From Macquaria australasica (lineage: Eukaryota; Chordata; Actinopteri; Centrarchiformes; Percichthyidae): 64,000 nucleotides of DNA. The notes under the pieces were generated by a model, which worked only from the letters and a program-made list of their open reading frames with translations, made no database searches and had not been told where the DNA came from. Below, in pieces: positions 19,480-32,165 of the stretch. The stretch lies in NCBI GenBank assembly GCA_005408345.1, contig SEMN01000927.1:1-64000 (forward strand). The letters are read 5' to 3'. Numbering within the stretch: the first letter of the stretch is position 1; the number at the start of each line of letters is the position of its first letter. A program made the translations under genes and the position numbers.

Positions 19480-20882
19480 ACAGACAATGAAATGATAGAG
19501 AAAACACCCAGCAATGAAAAGCATGTACAACCTGTATGGACAGCGTCACAATACAGTGAGAAAGCACTACATGAACAAAGAAGAAAAGAGCATGAGTTGC
19601 TCCTTCTTGCTTTAAAATCAAAACATTGTTTGACGGATGAAGCACTTGAGGACATACTTAAAGTCATAAATGCTGTCACCGGTAAACACTCAGTGGCGAC
19701 CACTAAGTATCACTTTTACAAAAACATGAATGATTACAAGGATTATATTCTTGTCAAGCATTTTTGTTCAGATTGTACTGCCTTGATGGAAACTAGAGGT
19801 GAAAGTGTAAGATGCAGAAGTTGATGCAAAGGAGCACATGAAATCAGGAAACTTTTTTTTATTGTTCTCCCTCTTGAAGCGAACGAAACAGAATTGAACA
19901 GCACAAGTTATTTCAATTTACAAGCGATAACCAGGTTAAATTAAACCGCAACTCAATTGATGACATATGTGATGGTCTGCTCTACAAAAAGGCCATGAAA
20001 ACCTTCACAACTCTAAATGATTGCCACAACTTTTCAATCACCTTTAGCTGTGATGGCATACCTTTATTCAAATCCTCTTCGCAGTCTATATGGCCCCTGT
20101 TGTGCACTCTAAACGAACTACCTCCCCATCTGAGATCAGACCACATCATGTTAACAGCATTGTGGTTTGGAGCTAGAAAGCCCCCAATGAACATCTATCT
20201 TGACCCATTTGTAAAGGAGTGCATTGATCTACATGAGTGTGGCTTTGATTGGGTTAATTCTGATGGTGTTCATGGTACCAGCAAAGTATATGCTTCAATA
20301 CTTGTGAGTGATTCTGTTGCCCGTCCTCTCCTACAGAATTTCAAACAGTTAAATGGGGAGTTTGGATGTTCTTTTTGTCTTCAAAAAGGATCACTGATAG
20401 AACGTGGTCGGGGGAAGGCCAGGGTTTACCCATATGAGGAGAATGTAGACCTTAGATGTCAAAGTCAGACTTTGGAGCTAGTTACGGGAGCTGTTGAGAC
20501 AGGCACACCTTCACTGGGTGTGAAAGGTCCTTCTGTGTTATCCCTTTTACCTGGATTTGATATAATTGAGGGATGTGTCCCTGACTGTATGCACAGTGTC
20601 CTCCTTGGAGTTACAAGATCTATCGCTTCACTGTGATATACCTCTGAAAACCATCAGTCTCCTTTGTACATAGGTAGGTTCATTCCACAAATTGACCAAG
20701 TACTGTTAAAGATCAAACCCCCAAGTAATGTCTCCAGAACACCTCGATCCATAAAAGAAAGACGATACTGGAAAGCCCACAAATGGCTGATGTGGCTATT
20801 GTTCTATAACATTCCTGTTCTCAAGGGGACTCAGAGTCTTTGTCAATGGTGTGATTATACATTCCCAGGCATACCACCGTGA
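19480..20882 (+). pseudogene. CACTA/EnSpm-type transposase relic
   Basis: Part one (about 19480-19824) encodes an N-terminal segment ending in a Cys pair (VKHFCSDCTALMETRGESV) and then loses the frame. Part two (19995-20636) encodes the core with FSITFSCDGIPLFKSSSQS, WPLLCTLNELPPHLR, LWFGARKPPMN and PGFDIIEGCVPDCMHSVLLG. These words fit the transposase_21/Tnp2-type proteins of CACTA elements found in fish. An in-frame TGA at 20634-20636 is followed by 72 more codons in the same frame (RTPRSIKERRYWKAHKWLMW) to 20882. Acidic residues in SCDGIPLF and VPDCMHSV may belong to the catalytic set. At least one frameshift and one stop make it non-functional. No terminal inverted repeats were located. 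Confidence 0.72.
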
Positions 20883-21510
20883 AAAGAAGAGGAATTCAAG
20901 CGTAGTTTATCTCAGACACATTCTTCTTTGTTAAAACGTTCATGGTGGCAGAGGTAGGAAGTGGCTGCACTTGTTATGCATTGTTATGCTTGTTATGGTC
21001 ATTTCTTTGAGGAGGGGAAGCACAACTTTTCCACTTGTGTTAAAATCCCCTACATTTCTATCCAGTCAAGAAGATGTTAGGCCATCTAACTGCTATACCT
21101 GCCTCAGCAATTGAAAACAAATGTTTCTTCATACCTTTGGAAAAGCAAAAATCTGATTATATCTTGACTTTTCTTAATTACTATGAAGTGACTGTGTAAC
21201 CCTTTCAAGTCTGCTGCTCCCATCAGTGGCTTCATCCTTGCAGCTTTGCCAAGCTTAGATGCACTTAGATGATTTTATATTTGATGCCATGGTGCAGTAC
21301 TGCCTGATTCCAGGGAAATGTGTATAAAATGATATGTTATTGTTATGTATGTACATATATAAATTGTAATGTATTTCTTACATGTACGGGATATGGTTAT
21401 TTTTTCATTTCATTTTCAGTGTAAAATGAAGATGTATGTTAAAAATATGTGGGAACATATATGGAGCCATGAATGAAATCCCCAATATATTCAATTTTTT
21501 TGTACAGCTG
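20883..21510. other. Spacer after the transposase relic
   Basis: No gene recognised. The first 250 bases may be decayed 3' parts of the transposase element. After about 21290 the sequence is AT-rich with repeated catatat words. Confidence 0.45.
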
Positions 21511-21539
21511 CAAAATGCACATGGGAGAAGTTTGCCACA

Positions 21540-21840
21540 AGCCTTTAGGAAGTGACATAATATAAAGAGTGACAAAGTCCATGTAGTGAGTAGGTCGGGT
21601 TAGATGAGTGGGTCAAACACCCAGTAGAACTCTGTTCAAGTCCCGTATGAAACATAAGTTATTTTAACCCAAACCATGATCTTTTCGGAAACCCAACTAA
21701 TTAAATTTTGTGTCTAAACCCAACCAAATCGCTACAGTTTAGGCACCAAAAATACAGTATGTACTTTTCGTGCCAAAACCTAACCAAAGTGTGACAATTT
21801 CACAATGTTAACCACATGTTAGAAAGGCTTTCTGCCAAAA
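21540..21840 (+). repeat. Dispersed repeat with tRNA-like B-box
   Basis: At 21596-21646 the sequence reads gggttagatgagtgggtcaa ... gttcaagtcccg. The last word fits a polymerase III B-box and the first loosely resembles a tRNA D-arm. It is followed by several aacccaac/aacctaacc motifs and ends around agaaaggctttctg. A diverged reverse-complement relative occurs at 27455-27560 (taacacatggttaacattgtgaaa). This is a SINE- or MITE-like dispersed family; there is no intact tRNA fold. Confidence 0.5.
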
Positions 21841-22145
21841 AACAACAACATAAGCATACCCAATTTTTGTATATATGTAATATTAATAAACTTTCATATA
21901 TAAATTATATATATATCGTTAGCATATGTTAGCATATATGGTCGCAACATATAATATCCAAATAAAAAATAATCATATATATATTTTTAATATATTTGCA
22001 TTTACTATGGATATTCCATATATGTTATAAACTTATATCTTAATATATCCAGAGAATGTATGTATGTGATAATAATATATGGTCTTATAGGTAACATATA
22101 TGGCAACATCACTCTTGATATAGGGCCATATACAGTATGTCATAT
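21841..22145. repeat. AT-rich block dense in catatat/atatatg words
   Basis: Many near-palindromic words (acatatatgg, gtatatatgt, gcatatgttagcatatatgg) occur over 300 bases and also before the B-box repeat (21340-21500). There is no coding signal. It could be two arms of a decayed AT-rich MITE. Confidence 0.4.
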
Positions 22146-23458
22146 ATTACATTTCCGTACGGGTACGTTAGGTATGAAGCATTTTCTGTTGGCGTAATTA
22201 ATATCAGTGATAATGACTGCTTTGACTGCTCACTGGCTTTAGTGCATGATAATGTCCACAAAGACCTTTCTGAAAAACTTTTTCTATAATTTAAACTCCA
22301 GTTGCATAAACTTTTACAATGTGAAATAAATAACGGAGTTAGATAATGAGTGGGATCATTTTCTTCTAAGGCTAAGGTACTGAATAATTACAAACAATGA
22401 ATACAGTGGTAAATGTTTTTATTTATGCTTACATTAGATTGTCAGCAGTGAACACAAAGAAATCATCTCTAATTGTCCGTTTGGAGCTGGACGTTGGAGG
22501 TACCTACTTACAACCTGTACTGTACACTACAGACTCATGTCATAGCCAAAAAGAGTGGTCTGTATCTTGAACAGAGAAAATGGTTAGCCATATGACATGA
22601 TTTGTATTGCCAATTTAGCATACTAATGCCATAAAGCTTGTTTATTGGCCCAATCAGCATTATCAAACTTTAAAGCTGTGAGTGAAGAGGTATTTAAGTC
22701 AGTGAAAGGTTCAGCAATCACCAATCAATGGCAGTGGCAAATAGCTGAGCGCATTCATGAGAGCTCTCTCCTGCACCTCCACCTTACAAATCTATGGACA
22801 TGTACCTGGTATGGGACTGTTTTTTCTCTCTTCTTCACACATCACTAAACCAGCGCCACATGGACCGAGGAACAGGAACAGAAGAATCAGAGGCAGTGTA
22901 GCTATGTGACTCTTTGCTGATCCTGTCACATTAACAGCTTCCAACTATCAGTTATGACAGCTAATCCTCATATCTTTATAATAATAAGTCTTAAAGGCCT
23001 TAATCCCAATTCCTTTGTTCAAGTGTTTGTGTCTGGCTAAATTTTTCACTAGCAGTTTTAGCTGTTAGCCAGGATTAAGCCAGGTAAGGCAAATATATAG
23101 TCTTTCTGCTAGAAATTCCTCTCACGCATGTGCATATGACTAATTATTTATATATTGGACAGTATGTGTAACCCTTAGAGTTTATGTACATTCTCTGACA
23201 CTTGTGGGTAAAAAAGTGATACAGTGATATGGGTATATTAAGTAACATTTTGCCAGCTGTCTAACACACATACTCACACAGAGAGAGAGAGAGTTAAGAC
23301 AAAGAGAAGAAGCTCCAGCATCTGCGCTTGATTGGTGAGTAAAGGAAAATCTCAACAGCTGACGAGAGTGCTCCCTTAGATTTAAAAAATCTCTTCCTAA
23401 TGACATTTCAATTAAAGGGATGAGGGATGAAATTCACATTCATTGTTCTATGCAAAAG
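22146..23458. other. Spacer, no gene recognised
   Basis: Only short chance frames are present. A short (GA)n tract lies at about 23280-23293. Confidence 0.5.
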
Positions 23459-23672
23459 TTCAATTCAATTCAGTTTTATTTATATAGCGCCATATCATAA
23501 TAAAGTTATCTCAGGGCACTTTTTCATATAGAGCAGGTCTAGACCGACTCTTTATATTTACAGAGACCCAACAGTTCCCACCATGAGCAGCACTAGGTGA
23601 CAGTGGCAAGGAAAAACTCCCTTTTAACAGGTAGAAACCTCGAGCAGAACCAGGTTCTGGGTGGGCAGCCTT
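23459..23672 (-). mobile_element. L2-type LINE 3' tail, short truncated copy
   Basis: The sequence from ttcaattcaattcag through atttatatagcgccatatc to aggtagaaacctcgagcag matches the 3' tail of the LINE at 56480-60395, in the same orientation (element on the minus strand). The match fades after about 23670. It is a 5'-truncated insertion. Confidence 0.8.
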
Positions 23673-25985
23673 TCAACAATCCTTGAAATATTCCACATCA
23701 TTCATACATTTAAATTCAACATCATTCATACATTTTCAGTATTATTCAACATTTCAAGCCAGCTATTCAGTTTAGCGTCAACCTTTCAACAGCCAGCATT
23801 CACACCGCAATTTATTCAGAAATTGCCTTCTCTAGTTATTCATCAAAATTCCAAATTGATCAGTTAGTATATTTGATTTATGAGATTGATTGATTTATTA
23901 ATTAATTGGCTATCATTTTCCCTTCTTTAAGGGTGGTCCCCCGAGGTGAATTTAATATAAGTTAAATTCTATTATTTAATGTAAACATTGTTTATTTCTG
24001 ATAGCCTGAAGTGAGTGTAATCACTCCACTTCATCTTTTTGTACCTGTAACAGGTCTCAGGCTGAGACCCATAAGCAGATAAGGTTCCTGTCAAACAGGA
24101 GAAAAACTGAGACAGGCGACAAGTGCTTCTTTGCAGTCTAGCTTCGCTCAGACGAATTTATTTGCCAATAAACAAAATATATCCTTTTTTCCTCTTCTTT
24201 TGTATTTCATGTTCCATGTCATTCAATAACAAAAAATACAGATCACAATAAGATCCACAATATCACAAATAAAACAAAATACATAGGCTAGTTACAATTC
24301 CTTTTTGTTTCCAAATAAAACATTTATTTACCATTAAAATAGTTCAATCAGTATACTATCGTATCAATGAATACTCTTCAGTCCATTAACTGATGTTTCT
24401 GTTTAGTTCACCACTACGCTAATGAAAACATTACTGATGAAATGTAGAATTTCTAGGTTCTCGCAGGTTCCATTATTTAACCTCACCCATAGAGTAAATA
24501 AAACTAGCACATTGCTACTAATAACTGACAGAATGTGTGAGCTGAAGACTGACAAAGTCTACCTTTTCATAAAGTTCAAGAATATACATCACATTGTAAC
24601 ACTAATAATATTACTTTAGAACAACTGGTACATCAAGACAATAGTATTTAATCCATCATGAAATATTCTGGAGCCAAAAACACTTTGAACTTAACGAGAA
24701 GTTTACAGGCGGTGCCATCTTGGGTCACACGCGACACAAAGGAAAACAATTTGGTCTTTATTGTTCACAAATCTATTAATTACTCTTACAGAAATCGATG
24801 TAACATTTACTCTAGATGTTAAGCAACATATGTACATAGTTATACAAGTTTTAAAGCTTCACAAACCTGTAAAACAGGAGAAAAACGCTCTTGCTGGCAA
24901 CACTGAAATGCTCAACTGTAATATTATTAAGAGACCTTGTAGCCTTACCCCAAGGCAATAACTAACCATTATGGCATTAGAAAAGAACAGGATAACATTC
25001 CTAAAATAAAAAACATAAATCAAATTACATAAAATGTGACCATACATATTGTGTGCGTCACATACCAATTAATGTGTTAACACTATATAATTTCGGTGTC
25101 TCTTTGAGGTTATTAATTATTGTTACATATTTTGGTGTTCTCTAAGCCATATAACCCCTACAACACTATCCCGCCTAGGAGTCTCATCCCAGATTTGATC
25201 GTATTATGATATGATGTTTACATGAAACATAACCACCTGGTTATTCATGTCCCTGTAAAAATGAGTCACGCAGTGGTGTGAGGAAATGAAACACTAGTTC
25301 ACAAAATAAGCAGCAACCAGCTGTTTCAGTTAATGATAAGCCAATGAGCATACCCTCAATCAGTCCCCAAATAGAGCCTCTCTGCAGGTTCTGGAGTGTC
25401 TGAAATTAATAAAAAAATTCCCTCATTTTCTACAAACAAAAACCTACACATCAAAATAATTTGAAAGATGAAAGTAATTACACAAAAATGTTCCTATTGT
25501 GTGTCAAACACTCGACTCATTATTTCTCTACATAAATTGCAAACTGAATAATTTATTGCTTAAGTTGGAAATTTCTAAGATGAAACTTTAAAATCTACAA
25601 TTTAGACAATGTACCTGGTTCTGACATACATACAAAACAAACAAACAAAAAAAATGTTGTGCTTCCAGTTCAAGTAATGACATTAAAATGGGAATATGAT
25701 TCAAAACTATGGCTCCTTCTTTGAGTGAATGATGAAATTAATCAATTATCAATCACATTTTAGATCTGTTACTCTAAGGTGAAGGAGAATCACTCAAGTA
25801 CAGTACATAAGCTAAGCTTGGTTTGTTTCTGGAGTTTTAAAGTGTGAAGATGTATATTAAGATGGATTTAGATGACTGATGCACCTTATTGTCAAGTGAT
25901 GATGTTGATTATGCTTTTTTGGCAACATTTTTTACACATGCTTTTAAGACGGATTGTTTTAATGTTGGCAACATCTATACATAGG
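23673..25985. other. AT-rich spacer, no gene recognised
   Basis: Short frames only. A patch at 24040-24180 (ggtctcaggctgagacccat palindrome, then aataaa) looks like regulatory or LTR-type sequence but has no partner copy in the window. Confidence 0.45.
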
Positions 25986-25989
25986 GTTT

Positions 25990-26225
25990 TGTTGCTCAGT
26001 TACCTGATGATGATGTCATCAGGTTCTGTCTGCTTGGCGTTGGACAAATTTATAATAGAAAGCCTGTGGTACAAACTGGAGGTAGGGAGTTTGAAAGATG
26101 TGGGTATTTACCAGACAGGAAGGGTCTTACTATTATCACTAGTTGAGGGAAGTATAAGATTCAGCGATTTTGGAGCTTATCCCATTCTAGGGACTAAAGT
26201 CAGCATATCTTAGCCTCTATTGATT
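25990..26225 (+). repeat. Dispersed non-coding repeat, copy 1
   Basis: Begins near tgatgatgtcatcagg and ends at actaaagtcagcatatctta. A diverged relative in the same orientation lies at 31945-32165 (tgatgatgtcatagtg to actaaaagtcagtatatc). The open frame through it is incidental. Confidence 0.6.
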
Positions 26226-26985
26226 TGGACAATTATTTTTTTTATGTTTTATTACAACTATGAGATCAACTTTTACTCGACATGTGTGCCACATCAAGAC
26301 ATAAACCCATGTCTTTGTCTGACATTAATTGCATTGTCCTCATCTTCTGTCATGTGGTTAATTGAAGAAATCCTTTTTGACAACTGTTGATAGCCTAATG
26401 AACATTTGCCTCTTTTTTCATGTTTATTTGCACATTTCAGGCCACAGCAATTTAAATTTTTGTGTCTTTTGCTACCCCAGCTTTTCATTTGCAGCTTTGC
26501 AACCTGATGGCTTTACTGGCTGCAACATGGGGTTCTTTTTTTCCTTTTTGAGCCAGTGCAAACAAAGTAGACTCTGTACTCACTGAGGCCCTCAGTACTC
26601 TTCAGTGCCTCTGTCAAGACAAACTTAATTTACAATCCAATCACCATCGCTGTCACCATCTCTTCGCATTTATGTTCAACAGCACCACTAGATGGCAGTA
26701 GAGAGCTTAGTATGGCTCATGCTGTTCTTTACATACTTATGCATTCTATACACACATCCTCTAAACATGCAAATCAGTTTTACACCTTTTAAATACATTT
26801 GCATTTAATATGAGAGTAAGAAAAGTGTGGAAAAATACTGTATTGCTCAATTGTCAAGAATCAGGAAACACTGTAAAATATGTTGGAGCAACAGCTGACT
26901 GATAAAGAGAGACTGACTGGATGTATTTGGATATGTTAATCAACCACTCATAGAGTTTTGTAATTGAATATTTATTATGAACAGA
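26226..26985. other. Spacer, no gene recognised
   Basis: No coding or repeat signal I can support. Confidence 0.5.
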
Positions 26986-26989
26986 CAAA

Positions 26990-27180
26990 CGAGCCTGGCA
27001 TGTTCAAACAGACTGCATTTACTGCAGCCGCCTCACTGTGAAGACATGAAAGAGAGTTGAGGGAGTCAGAGGAGAGTGCCAGTGAACTCGCTGTGAACTC
27101 TGTCTCTCATCTTTCTACAGCTTTCTGAAGGAACAACAGAACACTGACAGCGGGAGGAGGTCAGAGGTAACACACATTTT
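26990..27180 (+). other. Possible untranslated exon
   Basis: A pyrimidine-rich acceptor-like tctttctacag ends at about 27120. It is followed by a purine-rich exon-like stretch of about 48 bases ending cagag|gtaaca. It could be a 5' exon of the degraded coiled-coil gene at 30.7 kb; there is no direct proof. Confidence 0.2.
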
Positions 27181-27339
27181 AACACACAATGGTGACTGAC
27201 TGATTAATCTTCATCACAGCAAACTAGGCTGTCTGTTTTTGAACACTATTTTTATTGTTTTTTTACAAGTAGAACACAGAAACTCTGTAAGAGTGAGACA
27301 ACAAAAAAACAGTACAAAATGTGAAGGTATATCTATTTG

Positions 27340-27660
27340 TCACAAGGCATTACACCCGGCTTGAGCATCATCCGCGGGTGGTTATTGACAGCCACGGGTG
27401 TTCAGCATTGGCCGCAGGTGTTGAGCATAGGCTGTGTTGTCTATTTCCTAAACCTAAGGCTTTCTAACACATGGTTAACATTGTGAAATGGTTGCAGTTT
27501 GGTTTGGTTTAGGCACTTCTCAGGACTAACTTCTCCCATGTGCAGCGTCAACAGAGTGTGACGGGCATCGGCCGTGCGGGCTACAGATCGTCTATTGTCG
27601 ACTGCGGGTGGTTTTTGGCACTAGGGCTACTTCACCCTGGGGGCAAATAGCATCTGCCAA
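27340..27660 (-). repeat. Dispersed repeat, reverse relative of the 21.6-kb repeat
   Basis: ggctttctaacacatggtta through tttggtttaggca matches the reverse complement of 21780-21840 with scattered differences. The flanking gccgcaggtgttgagca-type words occur in tandem (27370-27430). Confidence 0.5.
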
Positions 27661-30600
27661 ATATGATAGTCAATATATGATACAATACAATTATATACAA
27701 CACAGAAAAGGTCTTGACCCATACAAACAAAAAGACAAAAAATAATAATAAAGTGCATAAAGAGAGAAGGAGAGAGAAAGAGAAAAAAGGCCCACAGGAA
27801 ACCGTTTTAATGTAAAGGCAGGTAAATTATTGTTGACCCAAGCTGCCATCAGCCAGAACACTCTTGCCTCTATAAGAATGGTGTCATTATCCTGGTTGTG
27901 TTTACTGTTCCAAATAAACCAAATAAAATGATGTTATGAATGCTCTTGAAGAAAGAATTATGAGTATATTGCAATGCATTGGAATAAGAATAGACATTTC
28001 GGAAGTGGCTTACTATTTTGTTTGAAAATGTAACAGCTCTCTTCTCTTCCTGCCACTCAACAGATAGACACATGCAGGGATGAAGGAAGGTCTCCTCACT
28101 CCCTCTCTGTGTTTCTGTCTGTCATGCAGTCTGATCATGGAGCAGAAGATGCGGGGTGGGAAGGAGAACGCCAGCCAACTGTAATGTGGATTAAGGCCCT
28201 GAAAGAGAGTGTGCCAGCCGCCAAGGCCCTGCTGTTCCAGCATGACAAGCTTAAAGTCAAAGCCCTGCAGCCAAAATATATCTGTTTGAGCAGAAGGTTC
28301 ATCCTTTCAAAATTATGATTTTCTAAATTAGAGTGATGAGTGAGGTACCGGCTCAATGATTAATGCCACCTAATCTCATTCAACACCTCAAAGCTAACAC
28401 TGAATATTATCAATTCCCTGCAGATTTGCGTGCTTTTGCTTTATACAGTGTATGTGGTTTGAGCAGGATCAGATGAGTTAACGGTAGCATTCGTTTTCAG
28501 GTCTAACCACAGAAACACAAGCCTGTTTCAGCCCTGCTTTACTTTCCACTCATCTTTCTTAAATGGCCAGCATAACTCTACTAATTCATCTCTCAGATTT
28601 ACAATACTGCCGCTTGAATACAGTGTGGGTTAACTAAGGCCTTTCTCTACTTTTCAGAAACCCTCAAAATGCGAGTTGGGTTATTATGACAGTGTGGCAT
28701 GAAAACACTTGATTCAGTTTTGTGATCACTCCTATCTGTCTCCTATCATTGAAGTTAGTTATATAGTAGTTTTCCAGCAAAAAACTAATATAATGATAAA
28801 CAGTGATATTCTACACCATTGTGTGCAAGCTGGAGGTCTGTGGAACTTTTGCTCATTAAAATTAGATATATACTATGCCATTCTTATATTATCAGTATTA
28901 GACCACAACTGACAATCAATGGGCCTCATATAAGAACTGCTTGTACGAACAGATTTGGTCTTAAGTGGCACATTAGAGTGATTTAAGAGAATTTGTTACA
29001 TTCACCAGTTTTCTCATATTTAGAATTTTACAAATAGTACAAATGAAATTCCCGAGTGGTCCAGACCTGTCGTATGAGCTGTGTACAGATAGTCATTTTT
29101 TGTACTAATGGTGTACCAGTACAGTACGTATACTTATTTTAAGTTCCCTGATTGTTACCCCCTTATTCTTAACTTCACATCTTGTTCCCTTGTACCTACA
29201 TGTATGTATTGCTACGTACTATAGGTATTTCTCTTACAATTCAGTAGTTGTAAGGGAAATTCTCGTACTCCAGCAACTGCCTCAGGTTGCAGTCCAGGTG
29301 AAGCATCCACCCAGCCTCCCCTCTCTCCTCCAAAATCACACTGAACAAAGCCCAACTTTATCTGGCATGGTCACTCCTCCTTCATCCCCTACCACCACCA
29401 CCTCTTCCCACTCCCATAAGCCCTTAGTCTTGACACCCCTTCACCCATGTCTGGATAATAAAATACATCAGTGTCTTTGTTATTCTTCTCTCCTCCCCCT
29501 GGAACACACACACACACATACACATTCGAACAGACAAACACAAGTACACAAAGATTCCCATGTGTTCAAATCTGAATCCTCCTCTGTTTTACTAATTTGA
29601 ACCATTTGCTAATGGCTCATACTGATTGTCTTTGTCTTTATTTGTGTGTTTGTGTGGGAATGCGGATGTGTGTGTGTGTGTGTGTGTGTAGGTTTGTGTT
29701 TTCCAAGTTATCTAGAGCAATGAACAATTAGTTAATAACGACTGCCAAAGGAAAGTTAGACATAACATGGTTTATCATGTATCTATTGATTGGTACCAGG
29801 CTTAGAACAGGCTGCCAACTTTATTCCTGGATATTCACAAAAAAATAAAAAATCAGTGCTGGTCTGAGAAGTGGCAACTTTAAGCAAAGTCATAAATCTA
29901 CACACCACAATAATGATCCCTAATGTTAACTGATGAAGTAATAGTTAACATCCGGCAAAGCAGAGACAGACAAAATATAGCTGTTGTGTTTGATCCACAG
30001 TGTTTTTAATATTCTTCATAAATGTGTGTGCTTTTGCCATTTCTTGTTTAAAAATGCACCTTTCTCTCTCCTAAACAATTGAACTCACTCTGTAACATAT
30101 TTCATCTTAAATTTGACTCACATCATAATCTAAACTATAAGTTTCATCTGAAAGCTTTAAAAAATATATATATTTGTAATATCCAATAGTGAGTAATGTA
30201 ATGAGTTTTAATAATTTCCTTAGTTATTTTACAAATTGTTGGTTCATTTACACAATTTATTTATATGATTATTTCATAATATCTTTTTTATTTATTAATA
30301 TTAAACATTTTGAGTTCCATATGATAAGATCATTGTTACATTGTGAAAGCATAGAGGTTTTTAGCCCTTAATTATTTGTACAAATATTATTGTAACTCAG
30401 CATAATAATGAAATCATAATCTTGGCAGACATTTGACATTTAAATCTTCCTCTCACCAGCAGGCACCAGTGCAGCCGTTATGACAATTCAGAATTCTTTG
30501 AGGTCACAATATGTTCTTATGTTTTATGACATGTAATGTTCTAGAATTACAGGTAGATGTAGGGAGGAAGATGCAAGCATCCTGTTCAGTTGTAACATTT

Positions 30601-30735
30601 CCAAGTAGGAGAAACACAGGTCTTTATAGACAAGCATTTATCACATTGTGTTATCAGACAACAGCGTTTTCTTTGACTGAATTCAACACATCAGAGAATG
30701 GAGAAGCTGAGAACCCAACATTTGAACAGCCCAAC
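27661..30735. other. Spacer with one possible exon remnant
   Basis: Mostly AT-rich with no gene recognised. At 28125 a tctgtcatgcag acceptor-like word precedes an open stretch to 28318 (in one frame EGERQPTVMWIKALKESVPA, then KALLFQHDKLKVKALQPKYI) that looks more protein-like than its surroundings. It may be an exon fragment of unknown origin. A (GT)n tract lies at about 29668-29691. Confidence 0.3.
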
Positions 30736-30739
30736 ATTT

Positions 30740-31830
30740 GAACAGCGACCTCTGTAACATCTATCAGGGTGAAATCAGAGTCCTTTCCAGAGAGATGGAG
30801 GCCCTTCAGCTGGAGAACCAGGAACTAAAACACCACTACAAGGCTCTGATCTCAGCTGAGAGGAAGGACCAAGAGGCTGTGAGGAGCTTCAGAATGAGCT
30901 TCAGAAAGCTGAAGTGATGAACGCCCATGAGCTGAGCAGAGAGAAGGTGGTCTGCCCCTCAACAGTGGAGGAGCTTCTTCACCAACTCGAGGAGGCAAGA
31001 AGAAAACATTCAGCTGAAAGGCAGATGCTTGTCACTGAGCTCACTGAGGCCAAATAGGAGGTGAAGGATCTCAACAAAGAACTCCAGAGACAGAAAGGTC
31101 TTGAGGGTCCTGGCAGATACAGAAAAATGAAAAAATGGAGGCTGTGGAGATCCCTGAGACTGTCATTCACAAACTGGAGGACACGCAGAGGGTCTCAGAG
31201 AAGCGTCCAGCTGAGAGACGGCTGCTTTCAGCTGAGCTCAAATCTGGGAAAACTATACAAGATCAACTTCATCATGATATCCTGGACCTACAGCAAATGC
31301 TCCAGAGAGAAAAGGACTTGAGGAACCAGGCAGAGATTGAAAACCTCAAGGACTTTCAGATGGAGAAGGCCATTTAGAAAGAGTTCAACTGACAGCTCCA
31401 GAAAGAGAAGAAACTGAGGGCGGAGGCAGAGAGGAGCAAACTGGAGGCCGTTAAAATCGAGAAGGTACTTCTCCAAAGATTGGAGGAGGCCCGAATGCTC
31501 ACAGAGAAGCTTTCAGCTGAAAGCCAGATGCTTGCTGAGAAGCTGAAAAAGGAGGACAAGAAGCAGGAAGCTCTTGTTAGAGACATCGTGGAGCTCACTC
31601 AGATGCTGGATAAAGAAATGGTTCTGAGGGTCCAGGCAGAGACCAACTGGAGACGAACTGAAGGCCATTGAGATTGTGGAGGATCTCCAAAACAGGATTG
31701 AAGGTCCTCTGCCAGGAGGAGGACTTCCTGCTGCAACAGGAGGAGCTTTTCTGTTCGTATCAGAAGCAGAGGGAGGAGAAGAGCTGCCCACTGAGCACCA
31801 ATCAGCCCTCACTCAGGTTAAGCACACATT
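30740..31830 (+). pseudogene. Degraded coiled-coil protein gene
   Basis: Almost the whole stretch encodes heptad-rich, Glu/Lys/Leu-rich sequence spread over all three plus-strand frames: YQGEIRVLSREMEALQLENQ (30760s), VEELLHQLEEARRKHSAERQ (30960s), EAVEIPETVIHKLEDTQRVS (31135 on) and EARMLTEKLSAESQMLAEKL (31483 on). Stops and frameshifts interrupt it about every 150-250 bases (for example tag at about 31056 and 31375, tga at about 30916 and 31390). There are no introns inside, and a donor-like cag|gttaag lies at about 31817. It resembles the rod of a golgin- or myosin-like protein, but coiled coils are too unspecific to name it. It is either a processed copy or a single large exon of a dead gene. 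Confidence 0.6.
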
Positions 31831-31944
31831 TACACATGTACATCACTCCTTTCTCAAATAAAAAATATGACATGAAACAAGCATCTGTAGGGTTTATTTT
31901 AGTAGGGAAGTACATTATGACTGGAACTAGTAAGAAAAAATAAC

Positions 31945-32165
31945 CCTGATGATGTCATAGTGATGTCATTAGGGTTATCTGGGCTTGGGTTTGGAGACTA
32001 CAAAATCAGAAAGCCAAAGGGCGTGAAGTTCGACAGACATAGATGTTTATCAGGCAGACAGGGGCTAGTGGAAAGATGCTGTTGGCTGCATGATGGGAAA
32101 TGTAGGATCCAATGTTTTTGGTGCTTGAACAATGTTATGGACTAAAAGTCAGTATATCTCGTCCT
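31945..32165 (+). repeat. Dispersed non-coding repeat, copy 2
   Basis: Relative of the repeat at 25990-26225, same orientation. It starts near ccctgatgatgtcatagtga and ends near gactaaaagtcagtatatct. Confidence 0.6.

Noticed and set aside
21596..21646. Genuine tRNA gene
   Set aside because: Only a B-box-like word and a loose D-arm are present; acceptor and anticodon stems do not pair.
29190..29600. 136-codon frame with Thr/Ser/His-rich composition
   Set aside because: It contains a (CA)-like tract and low-complexity Ser/Thr runs; there is no start context or neighbouring exons.
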